DNA from: Flabesymbios commensalis | Taxonomy: Eukaryota; Annelida; Polychaeta; Terebellida; Flabelligeridae | DNA: 64,000 nucleotides | NCBI GenBank assembly: GCA_964017125.1 | Contig: OZ024908.1 | Coordinates: forward strand, 81,095,499-81,159,498 | Reading direction: 5' to 3' | Shown here: positions 25,392 through 38,892 of the stretch, one piece after another | How positions within the stretch are numbered: the first letter of the stretch is position 1 | How the letters are laid out: each line of letters opens with the position of its first letter | Program-made: the position numbers and the translations under genes | The notes under the pieces: generated by a model | Database searches by the model: none | Told to the model about the DNA's origin: nothing | What the model saw: the letters and a program-made list of their open reading frames with translations, nothing else

Positions 25392-26925
25392 ATTTACAGG
25401 GCAGTTGCCGTAGTACCTGCCGATGGTGCCTGCAAAATTACATGGATAACGGTTTAGAATTGACGTCTGAATTGACGTCTGAATGAAAAACTTTTAAAAA
25501 TACTCAATCAAATTTCACACTAATCTCATTAATAACTTTTGAAGTAATTAATGAAACTCCGCCAAATTTACAGGGCAAATGCCGTAATACCAGCCAATGG
25601 TGCCTGCAAATTTACATGGAAAACGGTTAAGAATTGACGTCTGAATTGACGTCTAAATGAATAACTTTTGAAATACTCAATCAAATTTCACACTAATCTC
25701 ATTAATAACTTTTGAAGTAGTCAATGAAACTTCGACAAATTCACAGGGCAGTTGCCGTAGTACCTGCCGATGGTGCCTGCAAAATTACATGGAAAACGGT
25801 TAAGAATTGACGTCTGCATTGACGTCTAAATGAAAAACTTTTAAAAATACTCAATCAAATTTCACACTATTCTCATTAATAACTTTTGAAGTAATCAATG
25901 AAACGTCGACAAATTCACAGGGCAGTTGCCGTAGTACCAGCCGATGGTGCCTGCAAAATTACATGGAAAACGGTTGAGAATTGACGTCTGAATTGACGTC
26001 TGAATGAAAAACTTTTTAAAATACTCAATCAAATTTCACACTAATCTTATTAATAACTTTTGAAGTAATTAATGAAACTCCGCCAAATTTACAGGGCAGT
26101 TGCCGTAATACCAGCCGATGGTGCCTGCAAAAAATACATGGAAAACGGTTGAGAATTGACGTCTGAATTGACGTCTAAATCATAATTTTTAAAAATACTC
26201 AATGAAATTTCCTACTAATCTTATTGATAACTTTTGAAGTACTTAATCAAACTTCGCCAAATTTACAGGAAAATATCACACTAATGTCATTAATAACTTT
26301 TGAAGTACTTAATCAATCTTTGCCAAATTTACAGGGCAGTTGCTGTAGTACCTGCCGATGGTGCCTGCAGAGTTACATGGAAAACGGTTGAGAATTGACG
26401 TCTGAATTGACGTCTAAATGAAAAACTTTTAAAAATTCTCAATCAAATTTCACACTAATCTCATTAATAACTTTTGTAGTAATAAATGAACCTCCGCCAA
26501 ATTTACAGGGCGATTGCCGTAGTACCTGTCGATGGTGCCTGCAAAATTACATGGAAAACGGTTAAGAATTGACGTCTGAATTGACGTCTAAATGAATAAC
26601 TTTTAAATACTCAATCAAATTTCACACTAATCTCATTAATAACTTTTGAAGTAGTCAATGAAACGTCGACAAATTCACAGGGCAGTTGCCGTAGTACCTG
26701 CCGATGGTGCCTGCAAAATTACATGGAAAACGGTTGAGAATTGACGTCTGCATTGACGTCTAAATGAAAAACTTTTAAAAATACTCAATCAAATTTCACA
26801 CTATTCTCATTAATAACTTTTGAAGTAATCAATGAAACGTCGACAAATTCACAGGGCAGTTGCCGTAGTACCAGCCGATGGTGCCTGCAAAATTACATGG
26901 AAAACGGTTGAGAATTGACGTCTGA

Positions 26926-29097
26926 ATTGACGTCTGAATGAAAAACTTTTAAAAATACTCAATCAAATTTCACACTAATCTTATTAATAACTTTTGAAGT
27001 AATTAATGAAACTCCGCCAAATTTACAGGGCAGTTGCCGTAATACCAGCCGATGGTGCCTGCAAAAATTACATGGAAAACGGTTAAGAATTGACGTCTGA
27101 ATTGACGTCTAAATCATAATTTTTAAAAATACTCAATGAAATTTCCTACTAATCTTATTGATAACTTTTGAAGTACTTAATCAAACTTCGCCAAATTTAC
27201 AGGAAAATATCACACTAATGTCAATTATAACTTTTGAAGTACTTAATCAATCTTTGCCAAATTTACAGGACAGTTGCCGTAGTACCTGCCGATGGTGCCT
27301 GCAAAATTACATGGAAAACGGTTGAGAATTGACGTCTGAATTGACGTCTAAATAAAAAACTTTTAAAAATTCTCAATCAAATTTCACACTAATCTCATTA
27401 ATAACTTTTGTAGTAATAAATGAACCTCCGCCAAATTTACAGGGCGATTGCCGTAATACCAGCCGATGGTGCCTGCAAAATCACATGGAAAACGGTTAAG
27501 AATTGACGTCTGAATTGACGTCTAAATGAAAAACTTTTGAAATACTCAATCAAATTTCACACTAATCTCATTAATAACTTTTGAAGTAATCAATGAAACG
27601 TCGACAAATTCACAGGGCAGTTTCCGTAGTACTAGCCGATGGTGCCTGCAAAATTACATGGAAAACGGTTAAGAATTGACGTCTGAATTGACGTCTAAAT
27701 GAAAAACTTTTGAAATACTCAATCAAATTTCACACTATTCTCATTAATAACTTTTGAAGTAATCAATGAAACTCCGCCAAATTTACAGGGCAATTGCCGT
27801 AATACCAGCCGATGGTGCCTGCAAAATCACATGGAAAACGGTTAAGAATTGACGTCTGAATTGACGTCTAAATCATAATTTTTAAAAATACTCAATCAAA
27901 TTTCCTACTAATCTTATTGATAACTTTTGAAGTACTTAATCAAACTTCGCCAAATTTACAGGAAAATTTCACACTAATGTCATCAATAACTTTTGAAGTA
28001 CTTAAACAATCTTCGCCAAATTTACAGGGCAGTTGCCGTAGTACCTGCCGATGGTGCCTGCAAAATTACATGGAAAACGGTTGAGAATTGACGTCTGAAT
28101 TGACGTCTGAATGAAAAACTTTTAAAAATACTCAATCAAATTTCACACTAATCTCATTAATAACTTTTGAAGTAATCAATGAAACTCCGCCAAATTTACA
28201 GGGCAGTTGCCGTAATACCAGCCGATGGTGCCTGCAAAATTACATGGAAAACGGTTAAGAATTGACGTCTGAATTGACGTCTAAATCATAATTTTTAAAA
28301 ATACTCAATCAAATTTCCTACTAATCTTATTGATAACTTTTGAAGTACTTAATCAAACTTCGCCAAATTTACAAGAAAATTTCACACTAATGTCATCAAT
28401 AACTTTTGAAGTACTTAAACAATCTTCGCCAAATTTACAGGGCAGTTGCCGTAGTACCTGCCGATGGTGCCTGCAAAATTACATGGAAAACGCTTGAGAA
28501 TTGACGTCTGAATTGACGTCTAAATCATAATTTTTAAAAATACTCAATCAAATTTCCTACTAATCTTATTGATAACTTTTGAAGTACTTAATCTAACTTC
28601 GCCAAATTTACAGGAAAATTTCACACTAATGTCATCAATAACTTTTGAAGTACTTAAACAATCTTCGCCAAATTTACAGGGCAGTTGCCGTAGTACCTGC
28701 CGATGGTGCCTGCAAAATTACATGGAAAACGGTTAAGAATTGACGTCTGCATTGACGTCTAAATGAATAACTTTTGAAATACTCAATCAAATTTCACACT
28801 AATCTCATTATTAACTTTTGAAGTAGTCAATGAAACGTCGACAAATTCACAGGGCAGTTGCCGTAGTACCTGCCCATGGTGCCTGCAAAATTACATGGAA
28901 AACGGTTGAGAATTGACGTCTGCATTGACGTCTAAATGAAAAACTTTTAAAAATACTCAATCAAATTTCACACTATTCTTATTAATAACTTTTGAAGTAA
29001 TCAATGAAACGTCGACAAATTCACAGGGCAGTTGCCGTAGTACTAGCCGATGGTTCCTGCAAAATTACATGGAAAACGGTTGAGAATTGACGTCTGA
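26926..29097 (+). repeat. 2,172-bp tandem block, copy 1
   Basis: Matches the next block at a lag of exactly 2,172 bp: 'tcaattataac' 27,221/29,393, 'acaagaaaat' 28,371/30,543 and 'cgcttgag' 28,491/30,663. The variants 'atctaacttcg', 'gcccatgg' and 'gatggttcctgc' also recur in order. The copies are nearly identical by eye. Confidence 0.88.
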
Positions 29098-31269
29098 ATT
29101 GACGTCTGAATGAAAAACTTTTAAAAATACTCAATCAAATTTCACACTAATCTTATTAATAACTTTTGAAGTAATTAATGAAACTCCGCCAAATTTACAG
29201 GGCAGTTGCCGTAATACCAGCCGATGGTGCCTGCAAAAATTACATGGAAAACGGTTAAGAATTGACGTCTGAATTGACGTCTAAATCATAATTTTTAAAA
29301 ATACTCAATGAAATTTCCTACTAATCTTATTGATAACTTTTGAAGTACTTAATCAAACTTCGCCAAATTTACAGGAAAATATCACACTAATGTCAATTAT
29401 AACTTTTGAAGTACTTAATCAATCTTTGCCAAATTTACAGGACAGTTGCCGTAGTACCTGCCGATGGTGCCTGCAAAATTACATGGAAAACGGTTGAGAA
29501 TTGACGTCTGAATTGACGTCTAAATAAAAAACTTTTAAAAATTCTCAATCAAATTTCACACTAATCTCATTAATAACTTTTGTAGTAATAAATGAACCTC
29601 CGCCAAATTTACAGGGCGATTGCCGTAATACCAGCCGATGGTGCCTGCAAAATCACATGGAAAACGGTTAAGAATTGACGTCTGAATTGACGTCTAAATG
29701 AAAAACTTTTGAAATACTCAATCAAATTTCACACTAATCTCATTAATAACTTTTGAAGTAATCAATGAAACGTCGACAAATTCACAGGGCAGTTTCCGTA
29801 GTACTAGCCGATGGTGCCTGCAAAATTACATGGAAAACGGTTAAGAATTGACGTCTGAATTGACGTCTAAATGAAAAACTTTTGAAATACTCAATCAAAT
29901 TTCACACTATTCTCATTAATAACTTTTGAAGTAATCAATGAAACTCCGCCAAATTTACAGGGCAATTGCCGTAATACCAGCCGATGGTGCCTGCAAAATC
30001 ACATGGAAAACGGTTAAGAATTGACGTCTGAATTGACGTCTAAATCATAATTTTTAAAAATACTCAATCAAATTTCCTACTAATCTTATTGATAACTTTT
30101 GAAGTACTTAATCAAACTTCGCCAAATTTACAGGAAAATTTCACACTAATGTCATCAATAACTTTTGAAGTACTTAAACAATCTTCGCCAAATTTACAGG
30201 GCAGTTGCCGTAGTACCTGCCGATGGTGCCTGCAAAATTACATGGAAAACGGTTGAGAATTGACGTCTGAATTGACGTCTGAATGAAAAACTTTTAAAAA
30301 TACTCAATCAAATTTCACACTAATCTCATTAATAACTTTTGAAGTAATCAATGAAACTCCGCCAAATTTACAGGGCAGTTGCCGTAATACCAGCCGATGG
30401 TGCCTGCAAAATTACATGGAAAACGGTTAAGAATTGACGTCTGAATTGACGTCTAAATCATAATTTTTAAAAATACTCAATCAAATTTCCTACTAATCTT
30501 ATTGATAACTTTTGAAGTACTTAATCAAACTTCGCCAAATTTACAAGAAAATTTCACACTAATGTCATCAATAACTTTTGAAGTACTTAAACAATCTTCG
30601 CCAAATTTACAGGGCAGTTGCCGTAGTACCTGCCGATGGTGCCTGCAAAATTACATGGAAAACGCTTGAGAATTGACGTCTGAATTGACGTCTAAATCAT
30701 AATTTTTAAAAATACTCAATCAAATTTCCTACTAATCTTATTGATAACTTTTGAAGTACTTAATCTAACTTCGCCAAATTTACAGGAAAATTTCACACTA
30801 ATGTCATCAATAACTTTTGAAGTACTTAAACAATCTTCGCCAAATTTACAGGGCAGTTGCCGTAGTACCTGCCGATGGTGCCTGCAAAATTACATGGAAA
30901 ACGGTTAAGAATTGACGTCTGCATTGACGTCTAAATGAATAACTTTTGAAATACTCAATCAAATTTCACACTAATCTCATTATTAACTTTTGAAGTAGTC
31001 AATGAAACGTCGACAAATTCACAGGGCAGTTGCCGTAGTACCTGCCCATGGTGCCTGCAAAATTACATGGAAAACGGTTGAGAATTGACGTCTGCATTGA
31101 CGTCTAAATGAAAAACTTTTAAAAATACTCAATCAAATTTCACACTATTCTTATTAATAACTTTTGAAGTAATCAATGAAACGTCGACAAATTCACAGGG
31201 CAGTTGCCGTAGTACTAGCCGATGGTTCCTGCAAAATTACATGGAAAACGGTTGAGAATTGACGTCTGA
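29098..31269 (+). repeat. 2,172-bp tandem block, copy 2
   Basis: Direct tandem partner of 26,926-29,097. Its end is marked by 'gacgtcagaatg' at about 31,274, which differs from 'gacgtctgaatg' in copy 1 but matches 19,321 in the older segment at 17.6-20.0 kb. Confidence 0.88.
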
Positions 31270-31975
31270 ATTGACGTCAGAATGAAAAACTTTTAAAAAT
31301 ACTCAATTAAATTTCACACTAATCTCATTAATAACTTTTGAAGTAATCAATGAAACTCCGCCAAATTTACAGGGCAGTTGCCGTAATACCAGCCGATGGT
31401 GCCTGCAAAATTACATGGAAAACGGTTGAGAATTGACGTCTGAATTGACGTCTAAATGAAAAACTTTTAAAAATTCTCAATCAAATTTCACACTATTCTC
31501 ATTAATAACTTTTGAAGTAATCAATGAAACTCGGCCAAATTTACAGGGCAGTTGCCGTAATACCTGCCGATGGTGCCTGCAAAACTACATGGAAAACGGT
31601 TAAGAATTGACGTCTGAATTGACGTCTAAATGAAAAACTTTTAAAAATACTCAATCAAATTTCACACTAGTCTCATTAATAACTTTTGTAGTAATAAATG
31701 AAACTCCGCCAAATTTACAGGACAGTTGCCGTAATACCAGCCGATGGTGCCTGCAAAATCACATGGAAAACGGTTAAGAATTGACGTCTGAATTGACGTC
31801 TAAATGAATAACTTTTGAAATACTCAATCAAATTTCACACTAATCTCATTAATAACTTTTGAAGTAGTCAATGAAACGTCGACAAATTCACAGGGCAGCT
31901 GACGTAGTACCAGCCGATGGTGCCTGCAAAATTACATGGAAAACGGTTGAGAATTGACGTCTGAATTGACGTCTG
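29540..31975 (+). repeat. Segment related to 17.6-20.0 kb at ~11,953-bp lag
   Basis: Rare variants line up at nearly constant lag: 'gcccatgg' 19,091/31,044, 'acgtcag' 19,321/31,274 and 'cagctgacg' 19,943/31,896 all give 11,953. 'gggcgattgcc' gives 11,955 (17,661/29,616). The related segments are about 2.4 kb long and separated by more than 9 kb of other HOR blocks. The segment overlaps copy 2 of the 2,172-bp block. Confidence 0.78.
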
Positions 31976-32513
31976 AATGAAAAACTTTTAAAAATACTCA
32001 ATCAAATTTCACACTATTCTCATTAATAACTTTTGAAGTAATCAATGAAACTCGGCCAAATTTACAGGGCAGTTGCCGTAATACCTGCCGATGGTGCCTG
32101 CAAAACTACATGGAAAACGGTTAAGAATTGACGTCTGAATTGACGTCTAAATGAAAAACTTTTAAAAATACTCAATCAAATTTCACACTAATCTCATTAA
32201 TAACTTTTGTAGTAATAAATGAAACTCCGCCAAATTTACAGGGCAGTTGCCGTAATACCAGCAGATGGTGCCTGCAAAATTACATGGAAAACGGTTAAGA
32301 ATTGACGTCTGAATTGACGTCTAAATGAATAACTTTTGAAATACTCAATCAAATTTCACACTAATCTCATTAATAACTTTTGAAGTAGTCAATGAAACGT
32401 CGACAAATTCACAGGGCAGCTGACGTAGTACCAGCCGATGGTGCCTGCAAAATTACATGGAAAACGGTTGAGAATTGACGTCTGAATTGACGTCTGAATG
32501 AAAAACTTTTAAA
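31472..32513 (+). repeat. Tandem 521-bp trimer pair
   Basis: Two copies at a lag of 521 bp (three short units): 'ctcggcc' 31,530/32,051 and 'cagctgacg' 31,896/32,417. The trimer has no long unit, so it contributes to the largest gap between complete long units in domain 2 (30,728 to 32,705). Confidence 0.8.
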
Positions 32514-32889
32514 AATACTCAATCAAATTTACCACTAATCTTATTAATAACTTTTGAAGTAATCAATAAAACTCCGCCAAATTTACAGGGCAGTTACCGT
32601 AATACCAGCCGATGGTGCCTGCAAAAATTACATGGAAAACGGTTAAGAATTGACGTCTGAATTGACGTCTAAATCATAATTTTTAAAAATACTCAATCAA
32701 ATTTCCTACTAATCTTATTGATAACTTTTGAAGTACTTAATCAAACTTCGCCAAATTTACAGGAAAATATCACACTAATGTCATTAATTACTTTTGAAGT
32801 ACTTAATCAATCTTCGCCAAATTTACAGGGCAGTTGCCGTAGTACCAGCCGATGGTGCCTGCAAAATTACATGGAAAACGGTTAAGAAT

Positions 32890-32905
32890 TGACGTCGTCA
32901 CACTA
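32890..32905 (+). repeat. Truncation junction 'gacgtc|gtcacactaatg'
   Basis: The first GACGTC of a unit is followed directly by the second half of a long unit. About 111 bp are missing, counted from the 128-bp distance between 'cagttgcc' sites at 32,831 and 32,959 instead of 239. The junction coincides with the start of the ~2,525-bp repeat, so it probably marks an exchange breakpoint. Confidence 0.82.
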
Positions 32906-35427
32906 ATGTCATCAATAACTTTTGAAGTACTTGAACAATCTTCGCCAAATTTACAGGGCAGTTGCCGTAGTACCTGCCGATGGTGCCTGCAAAATTACAT
33001 GGAAAACGGTTAAGAATTGACGTCTGAATTGACGTCTAAATGAATAACTTTTGAAATACTCAATCAAATTTCACACTAATCTCATTAATAACTTTTGTAG
33101 TAATACATGAAACTCCGCCAAATTTACAGGGCAGTTGCCGTAATACCAGCCAATGGTGCCTGCAAAATTACAAGGAAAACGGTTAAGAATTGACGTTTGA
33201 ATTGACGTCTAAATCATAATTTTTAAAAATACTCAATCAAATTTCCTACTAATCTTATTGATAACTTTTGAAGTACTTAATCAAACTTCGCCAAATTTAC
33301 AGGAAAATATCACACTAATGTCATTAATTACTTTTGAAGTACTTAATCAATCTTCGCCAAATTTACAGGGCAGTTGCCGTAGTACCAGCCGATGGTGCCT
33401 GCAAAATTACATGGAAAACGGTTGAAAATTGACGTCTGAATTGACGTCTAAATGAATAACTTTTAAAAATACTCAATCAAATTTCACACTAATCTCATTA
33501 ATAACTTTTGAAGTAATTAATGAAACTCCGCCAAATTTATAGGGCAAATGCCGTAATACCAGCCAATGGTGCCTGCAAATTTACATGTAAAACGGTTAAG
33601 AATTGACGTCTGAATTGACGTCTAAATGAGTAACTTTTGAAATACTCAATCAAATTTCACACTATTCTCATTAATAACTTTTGAAGTAGTCAATGAAACG
33701 TCGACAAATTCACAGGGCAGTTGCCGTAGTACCAGCCGATGGTGCCTGCAAAATTACATGGAAAACGGTTGAGAATTGACGTCTGAATTGACGTCGGAAT
33801 GAAAAACTTTTAAAAATACTCAATCAAATTTCACACTAATCTTATTAATAACTTTTGAAGTAATCAATGAAACTCCGCCAAATTTACAGGGACGTTGCCG
33901 TAATACCAGCCGATGGTGCCTGCAAAAAATTACATGGAAAAACGGTTAAGAATTGAACGTCTGAATTGACGTCTAAATCATAATTTTTAAAATACTCAAT
34001 GAAATTTCTTACTAATCTTATTGATAACTTTTGAAGTACTTAATCAAACTTCGCCAAATTTACTGGAAAATTTCACACTAATGTCATCAATAACTTTTGA
34101 AGTACTTAAAACAATCTTCGCCAAAATTTTACAGGGCAGTTTGCCGTAGTTACCTGCCGATGGTGCCTGCAAAAATTACATGGAAAACGGTTGAGAATTG
34201 ACGTCTGCATTGACGTCTAAATGAAAAACTTTTAAAAATACTCAATCAAATTTCACACTATTCTCATTAATAACTTTTGAAGTAATCAATGAAACGTCGA
34301 CAAATTCACAGGGCAGTTGCCGTAATACCAGCCGATGGTGCCTGCAAAATTACATGGAAAACGGTTGAGAATTGACGTCTGAATTAACGTCTGAATGAAA
34401 AACTTTTAAAAATACTCAATCAAATTTCACACTAATCTTATTAATAACTTTTGAAGTAATTAATGAAACTCCGCCAAATTTACAGGGCAGTTGCCGTAAT
34501 ACCAGCCGATGGTGCCTGCAAAAATTACATGGAAAACGGTTAAGAATTGACGTCTGAATTGACGTCTAAATCATAATTTTAAAAAATAGTCAACCAAATT
34601 TCCTACTAATCTTATTGATAACTTTCGAAGTACTTAATCAAACTTCGCCAAATTTACAGGAAAATATCACACTAATGTCATTATTACTTTTGAAGTACTT
34701 AATCAATCTTCGCCAAATTTACAGGGCAGTTGCCGTAGTACCAGCCGATGGTGCCTGCAAAATTACATGGAAAACGGTTGAAAATTGACGTCTGAATTGA
34801 CGTCTAAATGAATAACTTTTAAAAATACTCAATCAAATTTCACACTAATCTCATTAATAACTTTTGAAGTAATTAATGAAACTCCGCCAAATTTACAGGG
34901 CAAATGCCGTAATACCAGCCAATGGTGCCTGCAAATTTACATGGAAAACGGTTAAGAATTGACGTCTGAATTGACGTCTAAATGAATAACTTTTGAAATA
35001 CTCAATCAAATTTCACACTAATCTCATTAATAACTTTTGAAGTAGTCAATGAAACGTCGACAAATTCACAGGGCAGCTGACGTAGTACCAGCCGATGGTG
35101 CCTGCAAAATTACATGGAAAACGGTTGAGAATTGACGTCTGAATTGACGTCTGAATGAAAAACTTTTAAAAATACTCAATCAAATTTACCACTAATCTTA
35201 TTAATAACTTTTGAAGTAATCAATAAAACTCCGCCAAATTTACAGGGCAGTTGCCGTAATACCAGCCGATGGTGCCTGCAAAAATTACATGGAAAACGGT
35301 TAAGAATTGACGTCTGAATTGACGTCTAAATCATAATTTTTAAAAATACTCAATCAAATTTCCTACTAATCTTATTGATAACTTTTGAAGTACTTAATCA
35401 AACTTCGCCAAATTTACAGGAAAATTT
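32899..35427 (+). repeat. ~2,525-bp tandem block, copy 1
   Basis: Matches the next block at a lag of 2,529 bp on its left side ('cacactaatgtc' 32,899/35,428, 'tacatgaaac' 33,104/35,633, 'gacgttgcc' 33,891/36,420). The lag is 2,521 bp on the right side ('caaccaaattt' 34,591/37,112, 'cagctgacg' 35,074/37,595). The 8-bp change is fully explained by the length-error cluster at 33.92-34.18 kb. Confidence 0.85.
33920..34180 (+). other. Cluster of homopolymer length changes, probable consensus error
   Basis: Against the sister copy at about 36,449-36,690 there are several +1 changes: in 'tgcaaaaaatt', 'ggaaaaacgg', 'ttgaacgtc', 'cttaaaacaatc', 'cagtttgcc', 'gtagttacc' and 'gcaaaaattac'. There is a +2 change in 'ccaaaattttac' and one -1 change in a T run. 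The net is +8, matching the lag shift from 2,529 to 2,521. No other stretch of the window shows such density. This looks like low-quality consensus, not biology. Confidence 0.8.
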
Positions 35428-37672
35428 CACACTAATGTCATCAATAACTTTTGAAGTACTTGAACAATCTTTGCCAAATTTACAGGACAGTTGCCGTAGT
35501 ACCTGCCGATGGTGCCTGCAAAATTACATGGAAAACGGTTAAGAATTGACGTCTGAATTGACGTCTAAATGAATAACTTTTGAAATACTCAATCAAATTT
35601 CACACTAATCTCATTAATAACTTTTGTAGTAATACATGAAACTCCGCCAAATTTACAGGGCAGTTGCCGTAATACCAGCCAATGGTGCCTGCAAAATTAC
35701 AAGGAAAACGGTTAAGAATTGACGTTTGAATTGACGTCTAAATCATAATTTTTAAAAATACTCAATCAAATTTCCTACTAATCTTATTGATAACTTTTGA
35801 AGTACTTAATCAAACTTCGCCAAATTTACAGGAAAATATCACACTAATGTCATTAATTACTTTTGAAGTACTTAATCAATCTTCGCCAAATTTACAGGGC
35901 AGTTGCCGTAGTACCAGCCGATGGTGCCTGCAAAATTACATGGAAAACGGTTGAAAATTGACGTCTGAATTGACGTCTAAATGAATAACTTTTAAAAATA
36001 CTCAATCAAATTTCACACTAATCTCATTAATAACTTTTGAAGTAATTAATGAAACTCCGCCAAATTTATAGGGCAAATGCCGTAATACCAGCCAATGGTG
36101 CCTGCAAATTTACATGTAAAACGGTTAAGAATTGACGTCTGAATTGACGTCTAAATGAGTAACTTTTGAAATACTCAATCAAATTTCACACTAATCTCAT
36201 TAATAACTTTTGAAGTAGTCAATGAAACGTCGACAAATTCACAGGGCAGTTGCCGTAGTACCAGCCGATGGTGCCTGCAAAATTACATGGAAAACGGTTG
36301 AGAATTGACGTCTGAATTGACGTCGGAATGAAAAACTTTTAAAAATACTCAATCAAATTTCACACTAATCTTATTAATAACTTTTGAAGTAATCAATGAA
36401 ACTCCGCCAAATTTACAGGGACGTTGCCGTAATACCAGCCGATGGTGCCTGCAAAAATTACATGGAAAACGGTTAAGAATTGACGTCTGAATTGACGTCT
36501 AAATCATAATTTTTTAAAATACTCAATGAAATTTCCTACTAATCTTATTGATAACTTTTGAAGTACTTAATCAAACTTCGCCAAATTTACTGGAAAATTT
36601 CACACTAATGTCATCAATAACTTTTGAAGTACTTAAACAATCTTCGCCAAATTTACAGGGCAGTTGCCGTAGTACCTGCCGATGGTGCCTGCAAAATTAC
36701 ATGGAAAACGGTTGAGAATTGACGTCTGCATTGACGTCTAAATGAAAAACTTTTAAAAATACTCAATCAAATTTCACACTATTCTCATTAATAACTTTTG
36801 AAGTAATCAATGAAACGTCGACAAATTCACAGGGCAGTTGCCGTAGTACCAGCCGATGGTGCCTGCAAAATTACATGGAAAACGGTTGAGAATTGACGTC
36901 TGAATTAACGTCTGAATGAAAAACTTTTAAAAATACTCAATCAAATTTCACACTAATCTTATTAATAACTTTTGAAGTAATTAATGAAACTCCGCCAAAT
37001 TTACAGGGCAGTTGCCGTAATACCAGCCGATGGTGCCTGCAAAAATTACATGGAAAACGGTTAAGAATTGACGTCTGAATTGACGTCTAAATCATAATTT
37101 TAAAAAATAGTCAACCAAATTTCCTACTAATCTTATTGATAACTTTCGAAGTACTTAATCAAACTTCGCCAAATTTACAGGAAAATATCACACTAATGTC
37201 ATTATTACTTTTGAAGTACTTAATCAATCTTCGCCAAATTTACAGGGCAGTTGCCGTAGTACCAGCCGATGGTGCCTGCAAAATTACATGGAAAACGGTT
37301 GAAAATTGACGTCTGAATTGACGTCTAAATGAATAACTTTTAAAAATACTCAATCAAATTTCACACTAATCTCATTAATAACTTTTGAAGTAATTAATGA
37401 AACTCCGCCAAATTTACAGGGCAAATGCCGTAATACCAGCCAATGGTGCCTGCAAATTTACATGGAAAACGGTTAAGAATTGACGTCTGCATTGACGTCT
37501 AAATGAATAACTTTTGAAATACTCAATCAAATTTCACACTAATCTCATTAATAACTTTTGAAGTAGTCAATGAAACGTCGACAAATTCACAGGGCAGCTG
37601 ACGTAGTACCAGCCGATGGTGCCTGCAAAATTACATGGAAAACGGTTGAGAATTGACGTCTGAATTGACGTC
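35428..37672 (+). repeat. ~2,525-bp tandem block, copy 2
   Basis: Partner of 32,899-35,151, with clean homopolymers. Shared variants include 'aatttatagggcaaatg', 'acatgtaaaacgg', 'gacgtcggaatg', 'gaattaacgtctg', 'aactttcgaag' and 'gtcattattac'. At about 37,673 it switches to sequence resembling 31.67 kb ('cactagtctcatt' 31,664/37,711, lag 6,046). Confidence 0.85.
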
Positions 37673-38892
37673 TAAATGAAAAACTTTTAAAAATACTCAA
37701 TCAAATTTCACACTAGTCTCATTAATAACTTTTGTAGTAATAAATGAAACTCCGCCAAATTTACAGGGCAGTTGCCGTAATACCAGCCGATGGTGCCTGC
37801 AAAATTACATGGAAAACGGTTAAGAATTGACGTCTGAATTGACGTCTAAATGAATAACTTTTGGAATACTCAATCAAATTTCACACTAATCTCATTAATA
37901 ACTTTTGAAGTAGTCAATGAAACGTCGACAAATTCACAGGGCAGCTGACGTAGTACCAGCCGATGGTGCCTGCAAAATTACATGGAAAACGGTTGAGAAT
38001 TGACGTCTGAATTGACGTCTGAATGAAAAACTTTTAAAAATACTCAATCAAATTTCACACTATTCTCATTAATAACTTTTGAAGTAATCAATAAAACTCC
38101 GCCAAATTTACAGGGCAGTTGCCGTAATACCAGCCGATGGTGCCTGCAAAAATTGCATGGAAAACGGTTAAGAATTGACGTCTGAATTGACGTCTAAATC
38201 ATAATTTTTAAAAATACTCAATGAAATTTCCTACTAATCTTATTGATAACTTTTGAAGTACTTAATCAAACTTCGCCAAATTTACAGGAAAATTTCACAC
38301 TAATGTCATCAATAACTTTTGAAGTACTTGAACAATCTTCGCCAAATTTACAGGGCAGTTGCCGTAGTACCTGCCGATGGTGCCTGCAAAATTACATGGA
38401 AAACGGTTAAGAATTGACGTCTGAATTGACGTCTAAATGAATAACTTTTGAAATACTCAATCAAATTTCACACTAATCTCATTAATAACTTTTGTAGTAA
38501 TACATGAAACTCCGCCAAATTTACAGGGCAGTTGCCGTAATACCAGCCAATGGTGCCTGCAAAATTACAAGGAAAACGGTTAAGAATTGACGTTTGAATT
38601 GACGTCTAAATCATAATTTTTAAAATACTCAATCAAATTTCCTACTAATCTTATTGATAACTTTTGAAGTACTTAATCAAACTTCGCCAAATTTACAGGA
38701 AAATATCACACTAATGTCATTAATTACTTTTGAAGTACTTAATCAATCTTCGCCAAATTTACAGGGCAGTTGCCGTAGTACCAGCCGATGGTGCCTGCAA
38801 AATTACATGGAAAACGGTTGAAAATTGACGTCTGAATTGACGTCTAAATGAATAACTTTTAAAAATACTCAATCAAATTTCACACTAATCTC

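Noticed and set aside
25289-25486. 65-codon open reading frame, plus strand
   Set aside because: It lies wholly inside a long satellite unit and its next unit. Its protein is just the satellite read in one frame: a 22-residue repeat (ITFEVL...SPNL twice) from the 66-bp duplication and LTSELTSE from the 12-bp repeat. It stays open because one unit has 'ggtttag' where others have 'ggttgag' or 'ggttaag', which create a stop. No sister unit keeps the frame.
32890-32905. Insertion site of a foreign element at the 'gacgtc|gtcacac' junction
   Set aside because: Both sides are satellite and the change is a net loss of about 111 bp, so a deletion or unequal exchange fits better.
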